The notes under the pieces: model-generated
Told to the model about the DNA's origin: nothing
The model's input: the letters and a program-made list of their open reading frames with translations, nothing else
Databases searched by the model: none
Assembly (NCBI RefSeq): GCF_900104815.1
Contig: NZ_FNTD01000004.1
Location: 2,806,501-2,870,500, forward strand
Direction: 5' to 3'
Length of the DNA: 64,000 bases
Source of the DNA: Streptomyces misionensis
GTDB lineage: Bacteria > Actinomycetota > Actinomycetes > Streptomycetales > Streptomycetaceae
Part shown: positions 1 through 8,247 of the stretch, piece after piece
Layout: each line of letters begins with the position of its first letter
How positions within the stretch are numbered: position 1 is the stretch's first letter
Made by a program: the position numbers and the translations under genes

Positions 1-782
1 CTGGGGCGCTCGATGTAGACGTTCGCGTGGATGTCCAGCAGGGGCCGGTCCGCCGGCCGGTCCTCGCGCGGCAGCATCTCCTCGACCACCACCGCGATGG
101 AGTGCGGCAGCTCGTCCCGCACGCCCTCCAGCGCCGCCTCCCGGATCAGCTCGGCGACCATCACCTGCTCCGGCTCGTCCGTGAGGTCGCCCTCCGGGTA
201 GAGCGCGGGCCCCTCGGGCAGCATCGGGACCAGCAGGTCGGCCAGCAGCTCCACCTGCTTGTCGCCGACCGCCGACACCGGCACGATCTCCGCCCACTCG
301 ATGCCCAGCTCCTTGCCCAGCTGGTCGATGGCGATCAGCTGCTCGGCGAGGGCCTTGGCGTCCACGAGGTCGGTCTTGGTGACGACGGCGACCTTGGGCG
401 TCTTCTTGATCCCGGCCAGTTCCTTGGCGATGAACCGGTCACCGGGCCCGATCTTCTGGTCGGCCGGCAGGCAGAACCCGATCACGTCGACCTCGGCCCA
501 CGTGGTGCGCACCACGTCGTTCAGCCGCTCGCCCAGCAGCGTGCGCGGCTTGTGCAGCCCGGGGGTGTCGACGAGGATCAGCTGGGCGTCCGGCCGGTGC
601 ACGATGCCCCGCACGGTGTGCCGGGTGGTCTGCGGCCGGTTCGAGGTGATCGCCACCTTCTGCCCGACCAGAGCGTTCGTGAGGGTGGACTTGCCCGCGT
701 TGGGGCGGCCCACGAAGCAGGCGAAGCCGGCGCGGTGGACGGTTTCCGCCGGCTGCTCGGATGACTGGGTGCGAACGCTCAT
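1..782 (-). CDS. era: GTPase Era (C-terminus beyond window edge)
   Basis: Ribosome-assembly GTPase that binds 16S rRNA near its 3' end during 30S maturation. The visible 260 residues hold the GTPase domain: G1 GRPNAGKS at about residues 25-32, G3 DTPG at 72-75, and G4 as TKTD at 135-138 (a threonine in place of the usual asparagine). The start of the C-terminal RNA-binding part is present, but the KH domain runs off the left edge. An ATG three codons further upstream (789-791) is also in frame; I chose the one giving MSVRTQ. It lies downstream of the cytidine-deaminase-like gene on the same strand, as I recall for other Streptomyces. Identification is firm. Confidence 0.95.
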   Translation of the reverse strand, partial: MSVRTQSSEQPAETVHRAGFACFVGRPNAGKSTLTNALVGQKVAITSNRPQTTRHTVRGIVHRPDAQLILVDTPGLHKPRTLLGERLNDVVRTTWAEVDVIGFCLPADQKIGPGDRFIAKELAGIKKTPKVAVVTKTDLVDAKALAEQLIAIDQLGKELGIEWAEIVPVSAVGDKQVELLADLLVPMLPEGPALYPEGDLTDEPEQVMVAELIREAALEGVRDELPHSIAVVVEEMLPREDRPADRPLLDIHANVYIERP

Positions 783-969
783 GCCGTTCATTGTCCCTGA
801 TCCCGGAGCCCCCGCCGCACCGCGAATCCCCGGTGACGCTGCGCCAGCGAACCGACACGCAGACGCACCGGTGCGGGACGCGCTCGCGCCCGTCCCGCAC
901 CCCGCCACGGTCGCGTTTCCGCGACCTCTCGGCCGGTCTCCTCCGGTGGTTCAGCCCGCGGCCGGTGGT

Positions 970-1323
970 TCAGCCCGCGGCCAGGGTGGCCCGTACCGCG
1001 CCGTCCGCGCCCGCGAGCAGCACCGGCGTGTCCGCGCCCCCGAGGTCGGCCACCGCGGCCAGGTCCTCGGCCGGCACCTCCTCGGCGTCGCTCACCACGG
1101 CCGCCGCCTCCAGGGAGGCCGCCCCGGACGCCACCGCCATGGCGACGGCGGTGCGCAGCGCGCTGAGCTTCAGCGAGGGCAGGTCCACCGTCCCGGCGAC
1201 GTAGGTGCGCCCGGTGTCGTCCCGTACGGCCGCGCCCTCGGGCACTGCGTTGCGGGCCCGCGCGGAGCGGGCCAAGGTCACGATCTTGCGGTCCTCGGGG
1301 TCGAGCGCGCTGCTGTCGGTCAT
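970..1323 (-). CDS. Cytidine-deaminase-like protein lacking zinc ligands
   Basis: A 117-residue protein whose length and layout match the small homotetrameric cytidine deaminases. The segment SALRTAVAMAVASG at about residues 54-67 aligns by eye with the classical CAERTA helix, but the zinc cysteine is Ser and the catalytic glutamate is Leu. No PCxxC motif follows; the equivalent region is a run of Ala, Glu and Asp. Deamination of cytidine is therefore unlikely, and it looks like a non-catalytic relative, perhaps structural or ligand-binding. It starts with ATG and lies just before era on the same strand. Database pipelines tend to call this family cytidine deaminase; I regard that name as describing the fold only. 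Confidence 0.75.
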   Translation of the reverse strand: MTDSSALDPEDRKIVTLARSARARNAVPEGAAVRDDTGRTYVAGTVDLPSLKLSALRTAVAMAVASGAASLEAAAVVSDAEEVPAEDLAAVADLGGADTPVLLAGADGAVRATLAAG

Positions 1324-1361
1324 GCCCCGAGCATACGAAGCCGTACCACGGCGTACGACGC

Positions 1362-2240
1362 TCACCCCGCCACCGGGTACATCGCGCCCCGCCGGCCCTC
1401 CGGGGAGGCCAGCCACTCCAGCTTCTCCGCGGTGTTCGCCTCGTCCAGCGGGGTGTGCAGCACGATCATCAGATCGGGCCGGGCGGGGACCTTCAGCACC
1501 GTCGACTCCACGACCAGCAGCCCGGCCAGCGGATGCGACAGCTCCTTGCGCACCTGCCCCTGGTCCTCGATGTCCCGCTCGGCCCACAGCGCCGCGAACT
1601 CCTCGCTGGCGGCGCTCGCCTGCGCGAGCACCTCCCGGAAGCCCTCGTCCTCGGGGCGCGCCGCGCACGCGGCCCGGAACTGCGCCACGACGGTGCGCGC
1701 GTTGCGCTCCCAGCTGTGGCTGCGCTCCCGGTACAGCGGGTCGGTGAAGAAGTCGATCAGACAGTTCTGGGTGATGCCGGGGCGCATCCCGAGCACGATC
1801 GCGGCCGCGTCGTTGTACAGCACGCAGTTGTAGTAGAGGTCCATGATGTGCGCCGGGTACGGCATCCAGGTGTCGATCAGCCGCCGCAGTCCGTCGCACA
1901 TGTCCCGCTTCCCGGGCGCCACTTGGGGCGCGGGCGGGTTCAGCCCGGCCAGCAGGTACAGGTGCCGCCGTTCGGCGTCGCTGAGCCGCAGCACCCGGGC
2001 CACCGCGTCCAGCACCTGCGGGGAGACGGAGATCTCCCGCCCCTGCTCCAGCCACTGGTACCAGGAGGCGCCCACCCCGGCGAGCACCGCGACCTCCTCG
2101 CGGCGCAGTCCGGGCGTACGGCGCCGGCCGCCGCCGGCCGGGAGCCCGGCCTCCTCGGGACTGACCCGGGCACGCCGGCTCATCAGGAACTCGCGCAGTT
2201 CGTCACGGCGATGACTTCGCGTCGCCTCAGCAGCGGGCAT
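1362..2240 (-). CDS. XRE-family regulator with MmyB-type ligand domain
   Basis: A 292-residue transcription factor. Residues about 15-90 form an XRE-type helix-turn-helix (the TPGLRREEVAVLAGV segment is characteristic). The rest matches the MmyB-like ligand-binding domain common in Streptomyces regulators (GLRRLIDTWMPYPA, then the aromatic-rich NCVLYNDAA segment). The start is set by a GGGAGGGG ribosome-binding site about 7 bases before the ATG. It is divergent from the MFS exporter gene, with only about 95 bases between the start codons, so it very probably controls that exporter and itself. The ligand is unknown. Confidence 0.88.
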   Translation of the reverse strand: MPAAEATRSHRRDELREFLMSRRARVSPEEAGLPAGGGRRRTPGLRREEVAVLAGVGASWYQWLEQGREISVSPQVLDAVARVLRLSDAERRHLYLLAGLNPPAPQVAPGKRDMCDGLRRLIDTWMPYPAHIMDLYYNCVLYNDAAAIVLGMRPGITQNCLIDFFTDPLYRERSHSWERNARTVVAQFRAACAARPEDEGFREVLAQASAASEEFAALWAERDIEDQGQVRKELSHPLAGLLVVESTVLKVPARPDLMIVLHTPLDEANTAEKLEWLASPEGRRGAMYPVAG

Positions 2241-2268
2241 CCGGCGCCCCTCCCCCGTCGGTGCTGTC

Positions 2269-2282
2269 TGGTGGTGCCACCA
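2269..2282. promoter_or_regulatory. Candidate operator between regulator and exporter
   Basis: A 14-base inverted repeat, TGGTGG TG CCACCA, in the 95-base divergent promoter region. A TAAGTT hexamer at 2289-2294 could be the exporter's -10 element, which would put the palindrome between -35 and -10. This is the usual place for a repressor site, but binding by the adjacent regulator is inference only. Confidence 0.45.
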
Positions 2283-2335
2283 CCACCATAAGTTGCGACT
2301 CCCCACCGGTATTCCGTCCGGCCGAAGCTCTTGCC

Positions 2336-3790
2336 ATGGCGATCGACACCACCACCCAGACCTCCCCCGCGACGACCACCCCACCCGGTGTCCCCCGGCT
2401 GTCGACGCGTGACAAGCTCGTCCTGTTCGTGCTGTGCGCGGCCCAGTTCATGGTCGCGCTGGACTTCTCCGTACTGAACGTGGCGCTGCCCGGCCTCGGC
2501 CGCGACCTCGGCATGAGCCAGTCCGCGCTCCAGTGGGCCGTCACCGCGTTCGCGCTGCCCTCCGGGGGCTTCCTGCTGCTGTTCGGGCGCGTCGGCGACC
2601 TGTTCGGGCGCCGCGGGCTGTTCCTGACCGGGCTGGCCGTGTTCGGCGCGGCCTCGCTGCTGTCCACCCTCGCCTGGGACCCGGCCTCCTTCCTCGCCGG
2701 GCGCGCCCTCCAGGGGATCGGCGCGGCGGCGATCGTACCGACCGGCATGTCCCTGCTGACCACCACCTTCCCGGAGGGTCCGGCCCGCGACCGCGCCCTC
2801 GGCATCTCCGGCACCCTGCTGTCGCTGGGCTTCACCATCGGCATGGTCGCGGGCGGCACCCTCACCGACACCTTCGGCTGGCGCTCCACGATGGCCCTGC
2901 TGACGGTGTTCGCGCTGATCGTGCTGCCGCTCGCGCCGGGCCTGCTGCCGAAGACGCCACCCCGCGGCCCGCACGGCGTCGCGGGTGCCCCGGCCCCGGA
3001 GCGCCCACGCCTGGACGTGCCCGGCGCGGTCACCGTCACCACCGGTCTGCTGTCCCTGATCTACGCCCTGTCCACCGCCGCCGACCACGGCTTCGGCCGC
3101 GCCGACGTCATCGCGGCCCTGATCGCCGGTCTGGTGCTGCTGACCGCGTTCGCGATCGTGGAGTCCCGCTCGGCCGCGCCCCTGGTCTCGCTGCCGATGC
3201 TGCGCCGGCGCACGGTGGCGTGGGGCAACCTGGGCGGTCTGGTCACCTTCTCGATGATGTCCACCATCGTCTTCGTGCTGACCCTGTACCTCCAGGAGAT
3301 CCTGCGTCTGTCCGCCTTCGAGACCGGTCTGGTCTTCGGCGTCCAGGGCCTGCTGTCCGTCGTGGCCGGCACCCTCGCGCCGAAGGTCATCGGCCGCCTC
3401 GGCGCTCGCCGCACCCTGGTCTGCTCACTGACCGGCCAGGGCGCCCTGATCGCGACCCTGCTCCTGCTGGACACCCACGGCTGGTCGGCGTGGCTCGCCA
3501 CCGCCGCGGTCGCCCTGGCCAGCATGTGCCACCTGGGCGCGATCATCTCCTACGGCCTGACGGTCACCTCGGGCGTCCCGGACGAGGAGCAGGGCCTGGC
3601 CACCGGCCTGGTGACCTCCACGCAGCAGGTCGGCATCACGATCGGCATCCCGCTGCTGGGCGTCCTGGCCACCACCTCCGGCGACCTGCTGTCCGGCGTG
3701 CACACCGTGGTCGCCCTGGACGCGGCGATCGTCCTCGCCGCCGCGGCCCTGATCGGCCTGGCCCTGCGCCGGACTCAGTCCAGGACCTGA
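2336..3790 (+). CDS. MFS drug exporter, DHA2 (14-TM) type
   Basis: A 484-residue proton-driven efflux protein of the inner membrane. TM1 carries LDFSVLNVALP, followed by MSQSALQWAVTAF, typical of the EmrB/QacA group. The GRVGDLFGRRGLF segment is the family's motif A, between TM2 and TM3. Hydrophobic segments continue to residue ~480, consistent with 14 helices. The ATG at 2336 is the first good start. It is divergent from an MmyB-type regulator. Its last 16 bases overlap the end of the convergent LD-carboxypeptidase gene. The substrate cannot be read from sequence, though small toxic hydrophobic compounds are typical of this family. Confidence 0.9.
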   Translation: MAIDTTTQTSPATTTPPGVPRLSTRDKLVLFVLCAAQFMVALDFSVLNVALPGLGRDLGMSQSALQWAVTAFALPSGGFLLLFGRVGDLFGRRGLFLTGLAVFGAASLLSTLAWDPASFLAGRALQGIGAAAIVPTGMSLLTTTFPEGPARDRALGISGTLLSLGFTIGMVAGGTLTDTFGWRSTMALLTVFALIVLPLAPGLLPKTPPRGPHGVAGAPAPERPRLDVPGAVTVTTGLLSLIYALSTAADHGFGRADVIAALIAGLVLLTAFAIVESRSAAPLVSLPMLRRRTVAWGNLGGLVTFSMMSTIVFVLTLYLQEILRLSAFETGLVFGVQGLLSVVAGTLAPKVIGRLGARRTLVCSLTGQGALIATLLLLDTHGWSAWLATAAVALASMCHLGAIISYGLTVTSGVPDEEQGLATGLVTSTQQVGITIGIPLLGVLATTSGDLLSGVHTVVALDAAIVLAAAALIGLALRRTQSRT

Positions 3791-4794
3791 ACGATCTCGC
3801 TCCGCGCGGCCGTGTGCACCACACGGCCGCGCGCGCCGTTCACCAGCGGGAGGTACGGCGCCACGTGCCCGCACTCGACATCGGCGACGATCGGCACGCC
3901 GAGCGGCCCGAGCGCGTCGAGGACGGCCTCGTGCTGGGTGAGGGCCGGCGCGTCGGGGGCGCGGGTGCGGCCGACCAGGACGGCGGCCGCCCGGTCGAAG
4001 AACCCGGCGAGGCGCATGCCGTGCAGATGACGGGCGATGGTGAGCGCGCCGTCCTCGCAGGCCTCGACGTAGACGAGCAGCGGCCCGTCGCCCGCGAGGC
4101 GCGCCGGGTCGAGGTAACGGGTGCCGGCGAGCGGGGCGACGGTCTCGATGCAGCCGCCGATCAGCCGCCCCTCGACGTCCACGTCCCCGTCGGCGTCGAG
4201 CCGCCGCCAGCCGCCCGTGCCCTCCAGGGGCAGTTCGCGCATCCCGGGGTCGCCGACCCAGTCGGGCCGGCCGCCGGTGTAGTGCCGGCCGGGCGGGGTC
4301 TGGGCGAACGGCCCGCCCTGGGGCGCGGCCACGACGTCCAGCCAGGACAGCAGCCCCTCGGGCGTCCGGTACGGGGTCTCCATGAGGCAGTTGCCGTGCA
4401 CGGTCGCCACCCCGGTCAGCAGGGTCAGCGGGGCGAGCACGGTCGACATGTCCGAGTAGCCGACGAGCCAGGTGGGCTCGGCCCGGCCGATCGCCTCGAA
4501 GTCCAGGTGGGGCATCAGGTCGATGGCCGTCTCGCCGCCCCACGGCGGCACCACGGCCCGGATCGCGGGGTCGGTCAGCATCCGCGTCAGCTCGGCGGCG
4601 CGTTCGGCCGCCGGGGCGCTGACGTGGGTGGCGCCGTCCATGCACCGGCCGACGACCACCTCGTAGCCGCGCGCCTCGACCACCTCGATCGCGGCGTCGA
4701 GGCGCGCCCTGAGGGGTCCGGCCACGCCCGAGGAGGGCGAGGTCACGCCGATACGGTCACCGGGGCGCAGGGGGCGCGGGTATCGCGTCGTCAT
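3775..4794 (-). CDS. S66 LD-carboxypeptidase (MccF-like)
   Basis: A 339-residue serine peptidase of family S66. The nucleophile motif GYSD places Ser at about residue 114, a Glu in the VEACED segment and a His at about 310 (ECGH) would complete the Ser-Glu-His triad, and the PPWGGE segment near 85 is also typical. Members either trim the L,D bond of tetrapeptides during peptidoglycan recycling (LdcA) or inactivate microcin C-type peptide-nucleotides (MccF). No signal peptide is visible, so it is cytoplasmic. Its 3' end overlaps the exporter gene by 16 bases, tail to tail. Which of the two roles applies is undecided. Confidence 0.88.
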   Translation of the reverse strand: MTTRYPRPLRPGDRIGVTSPSSGVAGPLRARLDAAIEVVEARGYEVVVGRCMDGATHVSAPAAERAAELTRMLTDPAIRAVVPPWGGETAIDLMPHLDFEAIGRAEPTWLVGYSDMSTVLAPLTLLTGVATVHGNCLMETPYRTPEGLLSWLDVVAAPQGGPFAQTPPGRHYTGGRPDWVGDPGMRELPLEGTGGWRRLDADGDVDVEGRLIGGCIETVAPLAGTRYLDPARLAGDGPLLVYVEACEDGALTIARHLHGMRLAGFFDRAAAVLVGRTRAPDAPALTQHEAVLDALGPLGVPIVADVECGHVAPYLPLVNGARGRVVHTAARSEIVQVLD

Positions 4795-4836
4795 GCACAG
4801 GATGTTCCCGAAGGACGACCGCGCCGGGCAACGTGG

Positions 4837-5196
4837 TTACGGCCGGTCCAGCCGCAGCCGCTGCGCCCTGGGCAGCCCCGCCACGACGAGGTCGTAGGAG
4901 TCCTCGACCAGCTCCCGCAGCAGCCGGTCCGGCAGGGCGCCGTCGGCGGTGACGGTGTTCCAGTGCCGCTTGTTCATGTGCCAGCCGGGAACGATCAGGC
5001 CCTCGTGGTCGGCGCGCAGCCGTACCGCGTCCTCCGGATCGCACTTGAGGTTGACCGTCAGGGGCCGCGCGCCCAGGTTCGTCAGGGCGAACATCTTGCC
5101 CAGCACCTTGAAGACCGAGGTCTGCGTGTCGAACGGGAAGTCCTCCACCGCCGCGTTGAACGACAGGCAGAAGGCGCGCAGCTCCTGGGGGGTCAC
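4837..5196 (-). CDS. MmcQ/YjbR family DNA-binding-like protein
   Basis: A 119-residue protein of the MmcQ/YjbR family. Visible hallmarks are the N-terminal LRAFCLSFNAAVEDFPF segment, TVNLKCDPEDA in the middle, and PGWHMNKRHWNTV, the conserved HMNKxHW block. The fold resembles DNA-binding domains, but the cellular role is unknown. The GTG start overlaps the corC stop codon as GTGA, so it is translationally coupled to corC. It is the fourth gene of the phoH-ybeY-corC operon. Confidence 0.9.
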   Translation of the reverse strand: MTPQELRAFCLSFNAAVEDFPFDTQTSVFKVLGKMFALTNLGARPLTVNLKCDPEDAVRLRADHEGLIVPGWHMNKRHWNTVTADGALPDRLLRELVEDSYDLVVAGLPRAQRLRLDRP

Positions 5197-6488
5197 TCGG
5201 GCTTCTCCTCCTCGTCGGACCCGGCGGGTTCCACCAGCACCGTGGCGATCTTGTTCCGGCGGCCGGCCGACGCCTCCGCGGTCAGCTTCAGCCGCCGCTC
5301 GTCGGGGAGTTCGACCTGCGCGGACGCGCCCGCGATGGGCACGCGCCCGAGGGCCTTGGCGAGCAGTCCGCCAACCGTCTCCACGTCCTCGTCGTCGTAC
5401 TCCTCCAGGCCGTACAGCTCGCCGAGGTCGGTGATGTCGAGGCGGGCGGTGACCCGGTAGCGGTCGTCGCCGAGGTCGACGACGGGCGGGAGTTCCCGGT
5501 CGTACTCGTCGGTGATCTCGCCGACGATCTCCTCCAGGATGTCCTCGATGGTGACGATGCCCGCCGTGCCGCCGTACTCGTCGATGACGACGGCGACGTG
5601 GTTGCGCTCCTTCTGCATCTCGCGCAGCAGATCGCCGGCGTTCTTGGTGTCGGGCACGAACACGGCCGGGCGCATGGCGGTGGACACCAGGTCGCTCTCC
5701 GCCTCCCGGCTGATGTGCGTCTTGCGGACCAGGTCCTTCAGGTACACGATCCCGACGATGTCGTCCTCGCTCTCGCCGGTCACCGGAATCCGGGAGAACC
5801 CGGAGCGCAGGGCGAGGGTGAGGGCCTGCCGGATCGTCTTGAACCGCTCGATGGTCACCAGGTCGGTGCGCGGCACCATGACCTCGCGCACCAGGGTGTC
5901 GCCCAGCTCGAAGACGGAGTGCACCATGCGGCGCTCCTCGTCCTCGATCAGCGACTCCTTCTCGGCGAGGTCGACCAGGGCGCGCAGCTCCGCCTCGGAG
6001 GCGAACGGGCCGTGCCGGAAGCCCTTGCCGGGGGTCAGCGCGTTGCCGAGGAGGATCAGCAGCGACGGGACCGGGCCCATCACCCGGGCCAGCGGCACCA
6101 GCACGTACGCGGCGAAGGTCGCCGTGTTCAGCGGGTGCTGGCGGCCGATGGTGCGCGGCGAGACGCCGACGGCGACGTACGACACCAGGACCATCACGGC
6201 GATGGCGACCAGCAGGGCCTGCCAGGTGGCCGGGAAAGCCTCCAGACAGGCGTAGGTGACCAGGGCGGCGGCCGCCATCTCGCAGGCGACACGGACCAGC
6301 AGGGCCACGTTGAGGTAGCGGGTGGGGTCGGCGGCGACCTGCGCCAGCTTGGCGCCGCCGCGCCGCCCGGACTTCACGGCCTCCTCGGCCCGGAAGCTGG
6401 AGACCCGGGCGAGGCCCGCCTCCGCGCAGGCGGCGAGCCAGGCGACGACGACCAGCGCGATCGCGCCGATCACGATCTGCGGGGACAT
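5193..6488 (-). CDS. CNNM/CBS-domain membrane protein (CorC/hemolysin C family)
   Basis: A 431-residue membrane protein of the CNNM/CorC group, which is linked to magnesium or cobalt transport. The first ~190 residues form a DUF21-type transmembrane domain with helices near 4-24, 70-90 and 105-135. A CBS pair follows at about 205-330, with MVPRTD at the start and VVIDEYGGTAGIVT in the second half. A CorC_HlyC domain closes it at about 345-420. The charged C-terminus ends in EEEKPE. It is co-transcribed with ybeY (9-base gap) and mmcQ (4-base overlap). Confidence 0.92.
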   Translation of the reverse strand: MSPQIVIGAIALVVVAWLAACAEAGLARVSSFRAEEAVKSGRRGGAKLAQVAADPTRYLNVALLVRVACEMAAAALVTYACLEAFPATWQALLVAIAVMVLVSYVAVGVSPRTIGRQHPLNTATFAAYVLVPLARVMGPVPSLLILLGNALTPGKGFRHGPFASEAELRALVDLAEKESLIEDEERRMVHSVFELGDTLVREVMVPRTDLVTIERFKTIRQALTLALRSGFSRIPVTGESEDDIVGIVYLKDLVRKTHISREAESDLVSTAMRPAVFVPDTKNAGDLLREMQKERNHVAVVIDEYGGTAGIVTIEDILEEIVGEITDEYDRELPPVVDLGDDRYRVTARLDITDLGELYGLEEYDDEDVETVGGLLAKALGRVPIAGASAQVELPDERRLKLTAEASAGRRNKIATVLVEPAGSDEEEKPE

Positions 6489-6497
6489 ACGGCTCGC

Positions 6498-6995
6498 TTA
6501 CGAGACGGTCGGCGCCGGGGAGGGCCCGGTCAGGCCGTGCTCGGCCCGCCAGCCGTCCACGATGGCGGCCTGGAGCCCGAACATCTCGGCCTTCTCGTCG
6601 GGCTCCTCGTGGTCGTAGCCGAGCAGGTGCAGCACGCCGTGGACGGTGAGCAGCTGGAGCTCCTCGTCCATGGAGTGCTTGGTGGGCGCGTCGGCCCCCT
6701 GCTTGGCGGCGACCTCCGGGCACAGCACGATGTCGCCGAGCAGCCCCTGCGGCGGCTCGTCGTCGTCCTTGCCCGGCGGACGCAGCTCGTCCATCGGGAA
6801 GGACATGACATCGGTGGGCCCGGGCAGGTCCATCCACTGGATGTGCAGCTGCTCCATGGCGTCGGCGTCCACGACGATCACCGACAGCTCGGAGAGCGGG
6901 TGGATGCGCATCCGCGCGAGCGCGTAGCGGGCGATGTCGAGGATCGCCTGCTCGTCGACCTCGGTGCCGGATTCGTTGTTGACGTCGATCGACAT
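6498..6995 (-). CDS. ybeY: Endoribonuclease YbeY
   Basis: A 165-residue metal-dependent RNase needed for 16S rRNA 3'-end maturation and ribosome quality control. The zinc site is complete: [11 protein letters not shown] with His 119, 123 and 129. The N-terminal [11 protein letters not shown] and GDIVLCPEV segments are also conserved in the family. It starts with ATG, 12 bases after the phoH stop codon. The phoH-ybeY pairing is conserved across bacteria and supports the call. Confidence 0.96.
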   Translation of the reverse strand: MSIDVNNESGTEVDEQAILDIARYALARMRIHPLSELSVIVVDADAMEQLHIQWMDLPGPTDVMSFPMDELRPPGKDDDEPPQGLLGDIVLCPEVAAKQGADAPTKHSMDEELQLLTVHGVLHLLGYDHEEPDEKAEMFGLQAAIVDGWRAEHGLTGPSPAPTVS

Positions 6996-7007
6996 GCTCG
7001 TGCCGGT

Positions 7008-8087
7008 CTACTTCCCCTGGGTGCCCTTGGCGCCGGTCCTGCCACGGCCGCCCTTGGGGGAGCCGTTCTCGGTGCCGTTCTTGCTGTCGTACTTCTCGTA
7101 CGCGTCGACAATACGGCCCACCAGCTTGTGCCGGACGACATCGTGGGACGACAGCCGGGAGAAGTGGACGTCCTCGACGCCCTCCAGGATCTCCTGCACC
7201 TGCCGCAGACCCGACTTCTGCCCGTTCGGCAGGTCGACCTGCGTCACGTCACCCGTGATCACGATCTTCGAGTCGAAGCCGAGCCGGGTGAGGAACATCT
7301 TCATCTGCTCGGGGCTCGTGTTCTGGGCCTCGTCCAGGATGATGAAGGCGTCGTTGAGCGTGCGGCCGCGCATGTAGGCCAGCGGCGCGACCTCGATCGT
7401 GCCGGAGGCCATCAGCTTCGGGATGGAGTCCGGGTCGAGCATGTCGTGCAGCGCGTCGTACAGCGGGCGCAGGTACGGGTCGATCTTCTCGTAGAGCGTG
7501 CCGGGCAGGAAGCCGAGCCGCTCGCCGGCCTCGACCGCCGGACGGGTCAGGATGATCCGGTTGACCTGCTTGGACTGGAGCGCCTGCACCGCCTTGGCCA
7601 TGGCCAGGTACGTCTTGCCGGTACCGGCGGGGCCGATGCCGAAGACGACGGTGTGCTTGTCGATCGCGTCGACATAGCGCTTCTGGTTGAGGGTCTTCGG
7701 GCGGATGGTGCGGCCACGCGAGGACAGGATGTTCTGCGTCAGCACCTGGGCCGGGGTCTCCGGTCCGTCGCTCGTACCGTTCTCGCTCGCCTTGAGCATG
7801 GCGATCGAGCGTTCCACTGCGTCCTCCGTCATCGGCTGCCCGGTGCGGAGCACCAGCATCATCTCGTCGAACACGCGCGAGATCAGGGCGACGTCGACGG
7901 GATCGCCGGCCGCGCTGATCTCATTGCCCCGGACGTGGATGTCGGCCGCCGGGAAGGCCCTCTCGATCACGCGCAGAAGGGAGTCACCGGAACCCAGCAC
8001 GGTCACCATGGGGTGCTGGGCGGGGACGGTGAACTGCGCTCTCGCCTGCTCCTGCGCGGGGGTGTGAGCTGTGGGTGTCTGTGTCAT
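7008..8087 (-). CDS. PhoH-family ATPase
   Basis: A 359-residue cytoplasmic ATPase of the PhoH/PhoL family, thought to act in RNA metabolism together with YbeY. Walker A is GPAGTGKT at residues 152-159, Walker B is IILDEAQN near 255, and SRGRTIRPKT before the P-loop is a family hallmark. The final ~30 residues are a Lys/Gly-rich tail. The ATG lacks a close Shine-Dalgarno; a GGAGGAA lies about 20 bases away, so the true start is slightly uncertain. It is the first gene of the operon with ybeY, corC and mmcQ. Confidence 0.94.
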   Translation of the reverse strand: MTQTPTAHTPAQEQARAQFTVPAQHPMVTVLGSGDSLLRVIERAFPAADIHVRGNEISAAGDPVDVALISRVFDEMMLVLRTGQPMTEDAVERSIAMLKASENGTSDGPETPAQVLTQNILSSRGRTIRPKTLNQKRYVDAIDKHTVVFGIGPAGTGKTYLAMAKAVQALQSKQVNRIILTRPAVEAGERLGFLPGTLYEKIDPYLRPLYDALHDMLDPDSIPKLMASGTIEVAPLAYMRGRTLNDAFIILDEAQNTSPEQMKMFLTRLGFDSKIVITGDVTQVDLPNGQKSGLRQVQEILEGVEDVHFSRLSSHDVVRHKLVGRIVDAYEKYDSKNGTENGSPKGGRGRTGAKGTQGK

Positions 8088-8179
8088 GGGCCGGCGCTGA
8101 AGGCCTGCGCTTCCTCCTGATCACGGCCGCCACGACGCAGGGCGGCCTCGTCCCCTCCAGGGTACGCCGGACGGCTGAC

Positions 8180-8194
8180 AAGCCCGTAGGGCTT
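8180..8194. terminator. Weak hairpin between kinase and phoH
   Basis: AAGCCC GTA GGGCTT, six base pairs with a three-base loop, between the stop of the PfkB-type kinase and the start of phoH. In the direction of these genes it has no U-tract, so its role as a terminator is doubtful. Confidence 0.3.
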
Positions 8195-8247
8195 TTCCGA
8201 CGCGCACCTTCCGGGACCGGCCGGCCCCCGCCCCCGTCCCCGTGCCG

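Noticed and set aside
2434..5460. Plus-strand frame of about 1000 codons across the MFS and LD-carboxypeptidase genes
   Set aside because: It overlaps two well-supported genes in other frames, is Arg/Pro-rich and has no recognisable motif.
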